From positions 124,001 to 188,000 of the forward strand of contig NZ_FNZQ01000006.1 in assembly GCF_900109285.1 (NCBI RefSeq): a stretch of DNA of 64,000 nt, given 5' to 3'. Shown here one piece after another: positions 45,673-54,092 of the stretch. Within the stretch, counting starts at the first letter, position 1. Every line of letters begins with the position of its first letter. A program made the translations under genes and the position numbers. The stretch comes from Jannaschia helgolandensis (lineage in GTDB: Bacteria; Pseudomonadota; Alphaproteobacteria; Rhodobacterales; Rhodobacteraceae). The notes under the pieces were generated by a model. It saw nothing but the letters and a program-made list of their open reading frames with translations. It did not search any database and was not told the DNA's origin.

Positions 45673-47132
45673 ACCCCCGCCGGGATGTTCATCGGATCGC
45701 GCTCGATCTTGCGCGGCGTGTTCAGCGCCTTCCACTTCGACAGCGCCTTCGACGCGGACGCAAACGGGTTCCGCCGCACGAATTTCCCCCGTCCCGGCTG
45801 CGGTTGCGAGTTCTGGCCGTGGGCCCAGATGACCTCTCCGCGCGACAGGGTGTAGCGGGGGGCGGCGGACAACTCCATGCCTTCGAAGACATTGTAATCT
45901 ATGATGCTCTTCTGCGTGGCGACGGACACGGTGCGTTTGATCGACGGGTCCCAGACCACGACGTCGGCGTCACCGCCCACGGTCAGCCCGCCCTTCATCG
46001 GGTAGATGTTCAGGATCTTGGCGATGTTGGTTGAGGTGGCGGCGACGAATTCTTCGGGCGTCAGGCGGCCGGTGTCGACACCCTTGGTCCAGAGCATCGC
46101 CATGCGCTCCTCAAGGCCGCCGGTGCCGTTCGGGATGCGGGTGAAATCACCGACGCCCATGCGCTTCTGCTCGTCCGAGAAGGCGGCGTGGTCGGTGGCG
46201 ACGACCTGCAACGACCCGGAAGCGAGGCCGGCCCAGAGGCTGTCCTGATGCATCTTGTTGCGGAACGGCGGGGACATGACGCGGCGGGCGGCATACTGCC
46301 AGTCCTTGTTGAAATACTCGGATTCATCGAGCGTCAGGTGCTGGATCAGCGGTTCGCCATAGACGCGCATGCCTTTCTGGCGGGCGCGGCGGATGGCTTC
46401 ATGCGCCTGTTCGCAGGAGACGTGGACGATGTAGAGCGGCGTCCCGGCGGCGTCGGCGATCATGATGGCGCGGTTGGCCGCTTCGCCTTCCACTTCCGGC
46501 GGGCGGGAGTAGGCGTGGCCTTCGGGGCCGGTGATGCCGTCGGCCAGCAGTTGTTCCTGCTTGGCGGCCACGATGTCTCCGTTCTCGGCATGGACCAGCG
46601 GCAGCGCGCCCAGTTCGGCGCAGCGGCGGAAGGAGGCGAACATCTCGTCATCCTCCACCATCAGCGCGCCCTTGTAGGCCATGAAGTGCTTGAAGGTGTT
46701 GATGCCGCGGTCTTTGACAACGGCTTCCATTTCGCCCCAGATCTTCTCGTTCCAGCCGGTGATCGCCATGTGATAGCTGATGTCGGTGCAGATCTGGTCG
46801 CGCGATTTGCGGTCCCACTCGTCGATCGCGTTCAGCAGGGAGCCGTCTTCGCCCGGCAGGCAGAAATCGACCAGCATGGTGGTGCCGCCCGCCGCCGCCG
46901 CGAAGGTTCCGGACTCGAAGGTCTCGGCGGCGGTGGTGCCCATGAAGGGCATTTCCAGATGCGTGTGCGGGTCGATGCCGCCGGGGATGACATAGGCGTC
47001 GGAGGCGTCGATGACCTCGTCGCCCGAAAGGTTCTCGCCGATCTGCGCGATCTTTTCGCCCTCGATCAGCACATCGGCCTTCCATTGCCGGTCGGCGGTG
47101 ACGATGGTGCCGTTCTTGATGACTTTGGTCAT
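45669..47132 (-). CDS. hydA: dihydropyrimidinase (D-hydantoinase)
   Basis: 487-residue amidohydrolase that opens dihydrouracil/dihydrothymine to N-carbamoyl-beta-amino acids, second step of reductive pyrimidine degradation. Metal ligands: PHTHLEMPFMG (two His), the carbamylated lysine in FKHFMAYKGAL, His in PLVHAEN and IVHVSCEQ, and Asp in VVATDHAAF. Eleven bases after the glycoside-hydrolase-like gene, so in the same operon as the amidohydrolase at 48355. Confidence 0.95.
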   Translation of the reverse strand: MTKVIKNGTIVTADRQWKADVLIEGEKIAQIGENLSGDEVIDASDAYVIPGGIDPHTHLEMPFMGTTAAETFESGTFAAAAGGTTMLVDFCLPGEDGSLLNAIDEWDRKSRDQICTDISYHMAITGWNEKIWGEMEAVVKDRGINTFKHFMAYKGALMVEDDEMFASFRRCAELGALPLVHAENGDIVAAKQEQLLADGITGPEGHAYSRPPEVEGEAANRAIMIADAAGTPLYIVHVSCEQAHEAIRRARQKGMRVYGEPLIQHLTLDESEYFNKDWQYAARRVMSPPFRNKMHQDSLWAGLASGSLQVVATDHAAFSDEQKRMGVGDFTRIPNGTGGLEERMAMLWTKGVDTGRLTPEEFVAATSTNIAKILNIYPMKGGLTVGGDADVVVWDPSIKRTVSVATQKSIIDYNVFEGMELSAAPRYTLSRGEVIWAHGQNSQPQPGRGKFVRRNPFASASKALSKWKALNTPRKIERDPMNIPAGV

Positions 47133-47142
47133 GGAAACCTCC

Positions 47143-47919
47143 TCATTCGGGGCAGCCGCGGCGGGTGGCGGTCAGATCCCGATCCTTGATGATGGTCGAC
47201 AGGCCGAGGCTTGCAGATTGGGCGCAGACGTCGGCCACGTCCAGCGGACGGTCGGTGTATTCTGCGGCAAAGACCGGCTTGCCAGCGGCGATGTAGGGCG
47301 ACATGGCGCTGCACCAGCCGTCCTGTGCGCAGCCTTCGGTGATGGCGAAATCCATATCTGAAATCAGCGCGGGCGTCAGGCCGGGGGCGTTCTTCTGTCC
47401 GATGGCCAGCCCGAGGCGGTGCGCGGTATCGGCCAGCGCGCGAATATAGGCCACGGCGTCGTCTTCGGTCAGCGGGAAGCCGGAGGCATTGTCGTAGACG
47501 TCCATATTGTCCGGCTCCACCCCGTCGAAGCCGAGCGCAGCGCAGCGGGCAATCCGCGCCTGCATGATCGGCACCAGGATGTCGAGGCGGCGGATGTCGA
47601 GGAACCGCTCGTCCGGCCAATCGCCATAGGTGCGACCGACGACGTCGGGCGGGAAGGCGTCCACATCGTCGCGCCAATCCTCGAGCGTGCCGACGCTGAC
47701 GTAGCAGATGGTGGCGATACCGCGCGCCGTCAGCGCCGCGATTTCCGCAGGGTCGTGGTTGTCGGGATCGATGTCCATGACTGCCACGTCGCGGGTCATG
47801 TCAAAGGGTTCCGTAAGCTGCCAGTCCCAGCTTTGTCCCGCCGTGAACGCCCCGGCCCCGGCGACCGCGACGGCGGGCCAGACAATCAGCATCAGCACAA
47901 TTTGGGACAACCCTGGCAT
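47143..47919 (-). CDS. endo-alpha-1,4-polygalactosaminidase-like (GH114/TM1410) secreted protein
   Basis: 258 residues with an N-terminal hydrophobic export segment (LSQIVLMLIVWPAVAVAGAGA). Core motifs of the GH114/TM1410 family: MDIDPDNHDPAEIAAL, ATICYVSVGTLEDWRDD, GFDGVEPDNMDVYDN with likely catalytic acids, and GLAIGQKNAPGL. The family acts on galactosaminogalactan-like polymers, which has no evident link to pyrimidines. Start ATG overlaps the stop of the lipoprotein gene (TGATG). Confidence 0.82.
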   Translation of the reverse strand: MPGLSQIVLMLIVWPAVAVAGAGAFTAGQSWDWQLTEPFDMTRDVAVMDIDPDNHDPAEIAALTARGIATICYVSVGTLEDWRDDVDAFPPDVVGRTYGDWPDERFLDIRRLDILVPIMQARIARCAALGFDGVEPDNMDVYDNASGFPLTEDDAVAYIRALADTAHRLGLAIGQKNAPGLTPALISDMDFAITEGCAQDGWCSAMSPYIAAGKPVFAAEYTDRPLDVADVCAQSASLGLSTIIKDRDLTATRRGCPE

Positions 47920-48161
47920 CACAGGCAGTACTGCGTCCCGCGCGGGATCAGCACGGGGTAGATCTGCCCCTGATACTGATAGCCGTAGCAATTGTCGGCG
48001 ACGCGGACGTCCTGCACGGTGACGCCACGCGGCAGAAGGCGGTTGACGGCGAAGGGGACGGGGGCCGTACTGACGCTGTATGCCTGGGGGTCGGGGACGG
48101 GACCGTTGGCCGTGGGCAGGGCACAGGCGGAGAGGACGAAAAGCGGGAGGAAGCGTATCAT
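47919..48161 (-). CDS. small predicted lipoprotein
   Basis: 80 residues. Signal sequence MIRFLPLFVLSAC ends with a lipobox (LSAC, Cys at residue 13). The mature part is Pro-rich and ends NCYGYQYQGQIYPVLIPRGTQYCL with two Cys that could pair. No family recognised. Start overlaps the stop of the upstream small membrane protein; stop overlaps the glycoside-hydrolase-like start. Confidence 0.75.
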   Translation of the reverse strand: MIRFLPLFVLSACALPTANGPVPDPQAYSVSTAPVPFAVNRLLPRGVTVQDVRVADNCYGYQYQGQIYPVLIPRGTQYCL

Positions 48162-48358
48162 TTTGAGCGGTCTTTCCTGCGGGACATGAAGCGAAGGAAC
48201 AGCACATATAGGGCCGTGGCGATCAGTGTCGTGACCACAGCCGAGCCGAAGGCTCCTGCGGTCACACCTCCCGCACGATACGCATCAAAGGCCAGGTTCG
48301 CCACGAAGAAGATCAGGGCGAAAATGAGGGCCGAGCGGGTAAGGGATCCGGTTTTCAT
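48158..48358 (-). CDS. small two-helix membrane protein
   Basis: 66 residues with two hydrophobic helices (RSALIFALIFFVANLAFDAY and GSAVVTTLIATALYVLFLRF) and a basic tail SRRKDRSK. Starts inside the stop of the amidohydrolase gene (ATGA) and overlaps the lipoprotein start. Function unknown; probably DUF-type accessory protein. Confidence 0.7.
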   Translation of the reverse strand: MKTGSLTRSALIFALIFFVANLAFDAYRAGGVTAGAFGSAVVTTLIATALYVLFLRFMSRRKDRSK

Positions 48359-49614
48359 TCGACAACCTCCGCCGTCTCGAGCACCGCATGCAACAGGACA
48401 TCGGCCCCGGCCTGCGCCCACTCCCTGGTGATGTCCTCGGCTTCGTTGTGCGACAGGCCGTCGACGCAGGGGCACATGATCATGGCGGTCGGCGTCACGC
48501 GGTTGATCCAGCAGGCGTCGTGACCCGCGCCCGAGATGATGTCCATGTGGCTGTATCCCAGACGTTCGGCGGCATTGCGCACCGCCGTCACGCAGCCTTC
48601 GTCAAAGGTCACCGGGTCAAAGCCGCCGACTTTTTCCAGTTCGACCTCCATTCCCATATCGTCGCAGATTTTGCGGGCCGCCGCGTCCAGCCGTGTCTCC
48701 ATATCCTCGATCACCGACAGGTCCGGCGACCGCAGATCGACAGTGAAGACGACCTTGCCGGGAATGACGTTGCGCGAGTTCGGGTAGACGTCGATGTGAC
48801 CCGCAGCACCGACGGCATGGGGCGCATGGGACAGCGCAATATCCTCCACTTCCAGCAGGATGCGCGCCATCGCCAGCCCGGCGTTCTTGCGCATCGGCAT
48901 GGGGGTCGAGCCGGTATGGCTGTCCTTGCCGTAGATGGTGATCTGCGTCCACGACAGGCCCTGCCCATGCGTGACGACGCCGATATCCTTGCCCTCGGCT
49001 TCCAGAATGGGGCCCTGTTCGATGTGCAGCTCGAAGAAGGCGTGCATCTTCTCGCGACGCGCCCCGACGTCTTCGTCGCCGCGCCAGCCGATGCGGTCCA
49101 ATTCGTCGCCGAAGCGTTTGCCTTCGGCGTCGGTCTTGTCTTCGGCCCAGTCTTGCGTGTGGACGCCCGCAAAGACACCGGAGGCGAGCATTGCGGGCGC
49201 AAACCGCGTGCCTTCTTCGTTGGTCCAGTTGGTCGCGACGATGGGATGTTTCGTCTTGATGTCCAGGTCGTTCAGGGTGCGGATGACCTCCAGCCCGGCC
49301 AGCACGCCCAGAACGCCGTCGTATTTGCCGCCCGTGGGCTGCGTGTCCAGATGGCTGCCGACATAGACCGGCAGGGCATCGGGGTCGGTGCCGGGGCGGG
49401 TGGCGAACATGTTGCCGATCTTGTCGACGCCCATGGTGCAGCCCGCCGCATCGCACCACGACTTGAACAGAGCGCGGCCTTCGGCGTCGGCATCGGTCAG
49501 GGTCTGGCGGTTGTTGCCGCCCGCCACGCCGGGGCCGATCTTGGCCATTTCCATCAGGCTGTCCCACAGCCGGTCGGCGTCGATACGAAGATTCTGTCCT
49601 GCGCTGGCTGCCAT
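48355..49614 (-). CDS. Zn-dependent amidohydrolase of the M20 family, probable beta-ureidopropionase
   Basis: 419 residues, hydantoinase/carbamoylase (N-carbamoyl-amino acid hydrolase) type. Metal-site contexts: YVGSHLDTQPTGGKYDGVLG (His, Asp), TNWTNEEGTRFAP (Glu), FFELHIEQGPILEAEG and GAGHDACWINRVTP. In a cluster with dihydropyrimidinase and DPD it most likely hydrolyses N-carbamoyl-beta-alanine to beta-alanine, CO2 and ammonia, third step. Start ATG 49614 with GGGGGA upstream; divergent from the TetR gene. First gene of an operon running to hydA. Confidence 0.9.
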   Translation of the reverse strand: MAASAGQNLRIDADRLWDSLMEMAKIGPGVAGGNNRQTLTDADAEGRALFKSWCDAAGCTMGVDKIGNMFATRPGTDPDALPVYVGSHLDTQPTGGKYDGVLGVLAGLEVIRTLNDLDIKTKHPIVATNWTNEEGTRFAPAMLASGVFAGVHTQDWAEDKTDAEGKRFGDELDRIGWRGDEDVGARREKMHAFFELHIEQGPILEAEGKDIGVVTHGQGLSWTQITIYGKDSHTGSTPMPMRKNAGLAMARILLEVEDIALSHAPHAVGAAGHIDVYPNSRNVIPGKVVFTVDLRSPDLSVIEDMETRLDAAARKICDDMGMEVELEKVGGFDPVTFDEGCVTAVRNAAERLGYSHMDIISGAGHDACWINRVTPTAMIMCPCVDGLSHNEAEDITREWAQAGADVLLHAVLETAEVVE

Positions 49615-49628
49615 GTGTCCCCCGAGTA

Positions 49629-49646
49629 TTTGACCGTCTGGTCAAA
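49629..49646. promoter_or_regulatory. RutR-like operator candidate upstream of the amidohydrolase operon
   Basis: TTTGACCGTCTGGTCAAA: seven-base arms around four bases, only 15 bases upstream of the amidohydrolase start and 115 bases upstream of the TetR gene. The published RutR consensus of Escherichia coli (TTGACCANNTGGTCAA) matches at all but one defined position. The divergently encoded RutR-like TetR protein is the natural ligand, and the position predicts repression of the amidohydrolase-hydA operon. Confidence 0.78.
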
Positions 49647-49760
49647 TGAACGCTATCAGAGGGTCGAATTCAGTCAACCGGCACGCGGGTCCAGATGCGG
49701 CGTTCCGGCACTTGCTCAAATATCCGGCAGTGCTTTTGTCCTGCCGCCCGAGGTCCATGC

Positions 49761-50366
49761 ATGGTGAACGACGACACCCGTATCCAGCGCGACCGCCGCG
49801 CGCGTATCCTGGAGGCCGGGCTGGAGGTGTTTTCTGTCGAAGGCTTTGCCGGCGCCACACTGGACGGGCTGGCGAATGCGGCCGGGTTGTCGAAGCCGAA
49901 CCTGCTGTATTACTTTCCGTCGAAGGAAGCGGTTTATCTGGCCCTGCTGGAGCGATTGCTCGACACTTGGCTGGACCCGCTGCGCGTGCTGGACCCGGAT
50001 GGCGATCCGGTTGTGGAGTTTCTGGCCTATGTCCGCCGCAAGCTGCACCTGGCACGGGATTATCCGCGCGAAAGCCGCCTGTTCGCGGGTGAGGTTCTGC
50101 GCGGTGCTCCGGTGTTGGCGCCGGAATTGTCGGGTGATCTGCGCAAGCTGGTCGATGCGCAGGCCCGCGTCATTTCGGGTTGGATGGCGGCGGGACGGAT
50201 TGCCCCGTCGGAGCCGCACCACCTGATCATGTCGGTCTGGGCGCTGACCCAGCATTATGCCGATTTCGCCGTTCAGGTCAGCGCCGTTCTGGGCGACACC
50301 CGCGACCCGTGGGAGGAGGCCGAGGCCCACCTGACCACGATGTTCACGCGGATGCTGACGGGCTGA
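49761..50366 (+). CDS. TetR family regulator, RutR-like
   Basis: 201 residues. TetR helix-turn-helix at about 13-58 (RARILEAGLEVFSVEGFAGATLDGLANAAGLSKPNLLYYFPSKEAVY split across it); the C-terminal part (RESRLFAGEVLRGAPVLAPEL, HHLIMSVWALTQHYADFAVQV) matches the RutR ligand domain. RutR binds uracil/thymine and releases DNA. Placement beside preA and the amidohydrolase fits a pyrimidine-sensing repressor. ATG 49761 with GAGG upstream. Convergent with preA, 3 bases between stops. Confidence 0.87.
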   Translation: MVNDDTRIQRDRRARILEAGLEVFSVEGFAGATLDGLANAAGLSKPNLLYYFPSKEAVYLALLERLLDTWLDPLRVLDPDGDPVVEFLAYVRRKLHLARDYPRESRLFAGEVLRGAPVLAPELSGDLRKLVDAQARVISGWMAAGRIAPSEPHHLIMSVWALTQHYADFAVQVSAVLGDTRDPWEEAEAHLTTMFTRMLTG

Positions 50367-50369
50367 CGC

Positions 50370-51674
50370 CTATTCCGCCGCGACCGCGCCCGGATTGTTC
50401 GGATGCGTCGTCCAGTCCGCAGGCTCCGCCTTGACGACGATGCCGGTGCGCGGGTCGGTTGTGCCGGGGGCCATTGCCTCCATGGTGATGCAGTCCTCGA
50501 CCGGACAGACGTCGACGCACAGGTTGCAGGCCACGCATTCCTCGTCGATCACGGTGAAGGTGCGGTCGGCGGACATGGCGATGGCCTGATGCGAGGTATC
50601 TTCGCAGGCGGCATAGCAGCGACCGCAGGAGATGCAGGCGTCCTGATCGATCTTGGCTTTGGCGATGTAGTTCAGGTTCAGGTGCTTCCAGTCGGTGACG
50701 TTCGGCACGGCGCGGCCCACGACATCTTCGACAGAAGTATAACCCTTGTCGTCCATCCAGCGCGACAGACCGGACGTCATCTCGTCGATGATCTTGAAGC
50801 CGTAGGTCATGACCGCCGTGCACACCTGCACGTTGCCCGCGCCGAGCGACAGGAATTCGGCTGCGTCGCGCCATGTGGTCACGCCGCCGATGCCGCTGAT
50901 CGGCATGCCATGGGTGTCCGGGTCGCGGGCGATTTCCGACACCATCGACAGGGCGATGGGTTTGACCGCCGGGCCGCAATAGCCGCCGTGGCTGCCCTTG
51001 CCGTCGATCGAAGGCTCGGGCGACATCGTGTCCAGATTGACCGAGGTAATGGAATTGATCGTGTTGATGAGCGACACCGCGTCCGCGCCGCCGCGCCGGG
51101 CCGCCGCCGCCGGTTTGCGCACATCGGTGATATTGGGTGTCAGTTTCACGATGACGGGCATGCGCGAGTATTGTTTGCACCAGCGGGTCACCATCTCGAT
51201 ATATTCGGGCACCTGGCCGACGGCGGCACCCATGCCCCGTTCGGACATGCCGTGCGGGCAGCCGAAGTTCAGCTCGATCCCGTCCGCGCCCGTCTCCTCG
51301 ACGCGCGGCAGGATGGCGCGCCAGGCGTCTTCCTCGCAGGGGACCATGATCGACGCGATCATCGCGCGGTCGGGATAGTCGCGCTTGACCGCCTTCATCT
51401 CACGCAGATTTACCTCCAGCGGGCGGTCGGTGATCAGCTCGATGTTGTTCAGCCCCAGCAACCGCCGATCCGCGCCATAGATCGCGCCGTATCGGGGGCC
51501 GTTCACGTTCACGACCGGCGGGCCTTCCGCGCCCAGAGTCTTCCAGACGACGCCGCCCCAACCGGCTTTGAACGCCCGGCGGACGTTGTATTCCTTGTCG
51601 GTCGGCGGGGCCGAGGCCAGCCAGAACGGATTAGGCGATTTGATCCCGATGAAGTCGGTTGTCAGGTTGGCCAT
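50370..51674 (-). CDS. preA: NAD-dependent dihydropyrimidine dehydrogenase subunit PreA
   Basis: 434 residues. Dihydroorotate-dehydrogenase-like TIM barrel (TDFIGIKSPNPFWLASAPPT...) with the active-site loop NFGCPHGMSERGMG (catalytic Cys), then a C-terminal ferredoxin domain with two 4Fe-4S motifs: CISCGRCYAAC and CVACNLCVDVCPVED. With PreT it reduces uracil and thymine to the dihydro forms. Start at 51674 (MANLTTDF) with GAGGAGAG upstream; a second in-frame ATG at 51725 begins with a similar MANL but has no ribosome site. Confidence 0.95.
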   Translation of the reverse strand: MANLTTDFIGIKSPNPFWLASAPPTDKEYNVRRAFKAGWGGVVWKTLGAEGPPVVNVNGPRYGAIYGADRRLLGLNNIELITDRPLEVNLREMKAVKRDYPDRAMIASIMVPCEEDAWRAILPRVEETGADGIELNFGCPHGMSERGMGAAVGQVPEYIEMVTRWCKQYSRMPVIVKLTPNITDVRKPAAAARRGGADAVSLINTINSITSVNLDTMSPEPSIDGKGSHGGYCGPAVKPIALSMVSEIARDPDTHGMPISGIGGVTTWRDAAEFLSLGAGNVQVCTAVMTYGFKIIDEMTSGLSRWMDDKGYTSVEDVVGRAVPNVTDWKHLNLNYIAKAKIDQDACISCGRCYAACEDTSHQAIAMSADRTFTVIDEECVACNLCVDVCPVEDCITMEAMAPGTTDPRTGIVVKAEPADWTTHPNNPGAVAAE

Positions 51675-51755
51675 TGGTCTCTCCTCGGTCTGTTGTCCGG
51701 TCGGGGTGGCGTTCAGGTTCGCCATGTCGGTTCGCGCGATCTGGCGCGCGCGCAA

Positions 51756-52328
51756 TCAGGCGTCCTCTGTCTCGGGGTCACCCTTTGTCTCCGGCTCGCT
51801 CCTGGCGGCTTCAAGCCGGGCGGAGGCGGCGTCGCGGGTGGCCGCGTCGAAATCGTCGGCATGGCGCAGGATAACGGCTTCGCCTGTCATGTCCGACCAG
51901 CCGCGGGCCACCAGTGTATCGAAACTGCCGGTGTCGTCCGTTGCATCGGCGAAGGTTTCCAGTGCTTTCACGGCCCCGGATTTTGTCAGCTTGGTGCGTG
52001 TCTTGGTCAGGCGGACGGCTTTGCCGCGATCTTCGCGCAAAAGCTGCTCATAGGCGAAGATCGTCTGCCAGAGATCGTATTCAGTGCTGCCCGCTTCGGT
52101 ATCCGAGGCACCCGTCTGCACGTCGGTCTGAACGAGAGCGAGGCGGCGAAAAGCGGCTTCCTGCACGGTATCGACGCCCATGCGCTCGGCATTCAGCATA
52201 AGATTCCGCAGCTTGTCGGGGTCGTCCATTTCGGCCACGCGGTCGAGCGCGGCGTGATTGCGCTCGGAAATTTCTTTTTCACTCAGGGTTTTGGGGGCGG
52301 GGGCGTTTTGCGCTTTTGATTTTTTCAT
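51756..52328 (-). CDS. hypothetical acidic protein between preT and preA
   Basis: 190 residues, no signal or membrane segment. A basic N-terminus (KKSKAQNAPAPKTLSEKEI) is followed by a helical core (RNHAALDRVAEMDDPDKLRN, EYDLWQTIFAYEQLLREDRG, SGAVKALETFADATDD) and an acidic end. ATG at 52328 overlaps the preT stop (ATGA), so it is co-translated with preT. Family not recognised; its place between the two DPD subunits suggests an assembly or accessory role. Confidence 0.75.
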   Translation of the reverse strand: MKKSKAQNAPAPKTLSEKEISERNHAALDRVAEMDDPDKLRNLMLNAERMGVDTVQEAAFRRLALVQTDVQTGASDTEAGSTEYDLWQTIFAYEQLLREDRGKAVRLTKTRTKLTKSGAVKALETFADATDDTGSFDTLVARGWSDMTGEAVILRHADDFDAATRDAASARLEAARSEPETKGDPETEDA

Positions 52329-53656
52329 AGGCGACCTTGGGTCAGAGCCGCGTGAATGTCCATCGCAGCATTGCGGCCTTCCGCCACGGCGGTGACCGTC
52401 AGATCCTCGCCCCCCGAGGCACAATCGCCTCCGGCCCATACGCCATCGACGCTGGTGCGCCCCGCGCCGGTCACGGCGATCTTGCCGCCGTCCAGCGCCA
52501 GACCGTCCACCGTTTCCAGCTTCTGGCCGATGGCGCGGAACAATTGATCGGCGGAGAGGCGCTGCGTCTCGCCGGTCGGCGTCATGTCGGCCCCGACGTA
52601 GGCCAGTTCGATTTCACGAAGGCGGTCATCGCCATGCAATGCCTGCGGGATAACCCCGAACATAAGGCGCACACCATGCGTCGCGGCCAGATCCTGTTCC
52701 CATCGGCTGGCGGGCATCCGGTCCTGCCCACGGCGATAGGCGATCGTCACCGTCTCGGCGCCCAGCAGTTTCGACTGCACGGCAGCATCCACAGCGGTCA
52801 TTCCGCCGCCGATCACGACAACATGCCGCCCGACCGGCAGGGCGGTCAGATCGGGGGCCTGTCGCAGCGCCGCGATGAAATCGACCGCGTTTTCGGTGCC
52901 GGTCAGGGCCTCGCCCTCCAGCCCGAGCGCGCCGACGCCACCCAGACCGACGCCCAGAAAAACAGCGTCGAAACCGTCGCGCAGATCTTGCAGGGACAGG
53001 CCGTCGCCAAGCGCCTTGCCGGTCTCGACCGCGATGCCGCCGATCTTCAGCAGCCAGTCCACTTCGGCCTGGGCGTAGTCATTCGGTGTCTTGTAGGCCG
53101 CAATCCCGTATTCGTTCAGGCCGCCCGGTTTCGGGCGCGCATCATACATCGTGACCGTGTGGCCGTGCATCGCCAGCCGGTGGGCGCAGGCCAGTCCCGC
53201 AGGCCCCGCGCCGACGACGGCGACCCGCTTGCCGGTATCGGCGGCGCGCACGAACGGATGTTCCCCGGCTGCCATCATCGCATCGGTGGCAAAGCGTTGC
53301 AGACGCCCGATCTCGACCGGCTTGCCTTCCGCCACTTCGCGTACGCAGACCTCTTCGCACAGCGTCTCTGTCGGGCAGACGCGGGCACACATGCCACCCA
53401 GAATGTTCTGGTCGAAGATGGTCTTGGCGGCCGCATCTTCCATCCCGGTGGCGATCTGGCGGATGAACAACGGGATATCGATATCGGTCGGACAGGCCGT
53501 CACGCAGGGCGCATCGTGGCAGAAATAACAGCGATCTGCTGCGACCAGCGCCTCATGCGCGCCAAGCGGTGCATGCAGGTCACCGAAATTGCGGACCAGA
53601 TCTTCGGCAGCCAGCCGTCCGGCGCGGATTCCGTCCTGACGCATCGCTTCTGTCAT
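52325..53656 (-). CDS. preT: NAD-dependent dihydropyrimidine dehydrogenase subunit PreT
   Basis: 443 residues. N-terminal Fe-S domain with CYFCHDAPCVTACPTDID and CARVCPTETLCEEVC, then two Rossmann folds: FAD site VAVVGAGPAGLACAHRLA and NADH site HVVVIGGGMTAVDAAVQS, and the C-terminal VWAGGDCASGGEDLTV. Supplies electrons from NADH to PreA. First gene of preT-hypothetical-preA; 50 bases downstream of the inverted repeat at 53706-53723. Confidence 0.95.
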   Translation of the reverse strand: MTEAMRQDGIRAGRLAAEDLVRNFGDLHAPLGAHEALVAADRCYFCHDAPCVTACPTDIDIPLFIRQIATGMEDAAAKTIFDQNILGGMCARVCPTETLCEEVCVREVAEGKPVEIGRLQRFATDAMMAAGEHPFVRAADTGKRVAVVGAGPAGLACAHRLAMHGHTVTMYDARPKPGGLNEYGIAAYKTPNDYAQAEVDWLLKIGGIAVETGKALGDGLSLQDLRDGFDAVFLGVGLGGVGALGLEGEALTGTENAVDFIAALRQAPDLTALPVGRHVVVIGGGMTAVDAAVQSKLLGAETVTIAYRRGQDRMPASRWEQDLAATHGVRLMFGVIPQALHGDDRLREIELAYVGADMTPTGETQRLSADQLFRAIGQKLETVDGLALDGGKIAVTGAGRTSVDGVWAGGDCASGGEDLTVTAVAEGRNAAMDIHAALTQGRL

Positions 53657-53705
53657 GTCACTCTCCGATTGAACTTTGTGGTGGACAGAGTGCCACGAAG
53701 TGAAA

Positions 53706-53723
53706 TTTTATCAACTGGTAAAA
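53706..53723. promoter_or_regulatory. second operator candidate, upstream of preT
   Basis: TTTTATCAACTGGTAAAA, an 18-bp imperfect palindrome between divergent preT and the DUF1330 gene. Aligned without gaps it matches the repeat at 49629-49646 at 13 of 18 positions, including the TGGT core and AAA end. Either the same RutR-like repressor controls both operons or the XRE-cupin regulator at 54093 binds here. Confidence 0.6.
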
Positions 53724-53742
53724 AATCGGCAGGAGACGAACG

Positions 53743-54030
53743 ATGCCCAAAGCCTATTGGATCGCCCATGTGACGGTCACGGACCCCGACCCTTATGCCC
53801 TCTATGCAAAGGGTGCGACGGAAGCGTTTGAGAAGCATGGCGCGCGGGTTCTGGCCCGTGGAGGAGAGGTCGTCGCGTTGGAGGGACAGAGCAGTCCGCG
53901 CAACGTGATTATCGAGTTCGAGAGTATGCAGGCCGCCCGTGCCTGCTATGACTCGCCTGAATATCAGGCAGCGCGAAACCACAGGATCGGCGCGGGCGAG
54001 GCGCAGATCATGCTGCTGGAGGGTGTCTGA
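53743..54030 (+). CDS. DUF1330 domain-containing protein
   Basis: 95-residue ferredoxin-like alpha/beta (dimeric barrel-type) protein. Family pattern: YWIAHVTVTDPDPYALYAKGATEAFEKHGARVLARGG, then RNVIIEFESMQAARACYDSPEYQAAR. Function unknown; some relatives sit in catabolic operons. GGAGA upstream of the ATG. Divergent from preT, sharing its control region. Confidence 0.92.
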   Translation: MPKAYWIAHVTVTDPDPYALYAKGATEAFEKHGARVLARGGEVVALEGQSSPRNVIIEFESMQAARACYDSPEYQAARNHRIGAGEAQIMLLEGV

Positions 54031-54092
54031 CGCCATCATGCGCCCCGATCGCGATGCTTGTGGATGACCCGGACTGCCGCCTACAAGGCAGC

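Noticed and set aside
51675-51755. Longer PreA starting at 51725 with a second MANL sequence
   Set aside because: No ribosome site; GAGGAGAG directly precedes the ATG at 51674, and the PreA fold starts there.
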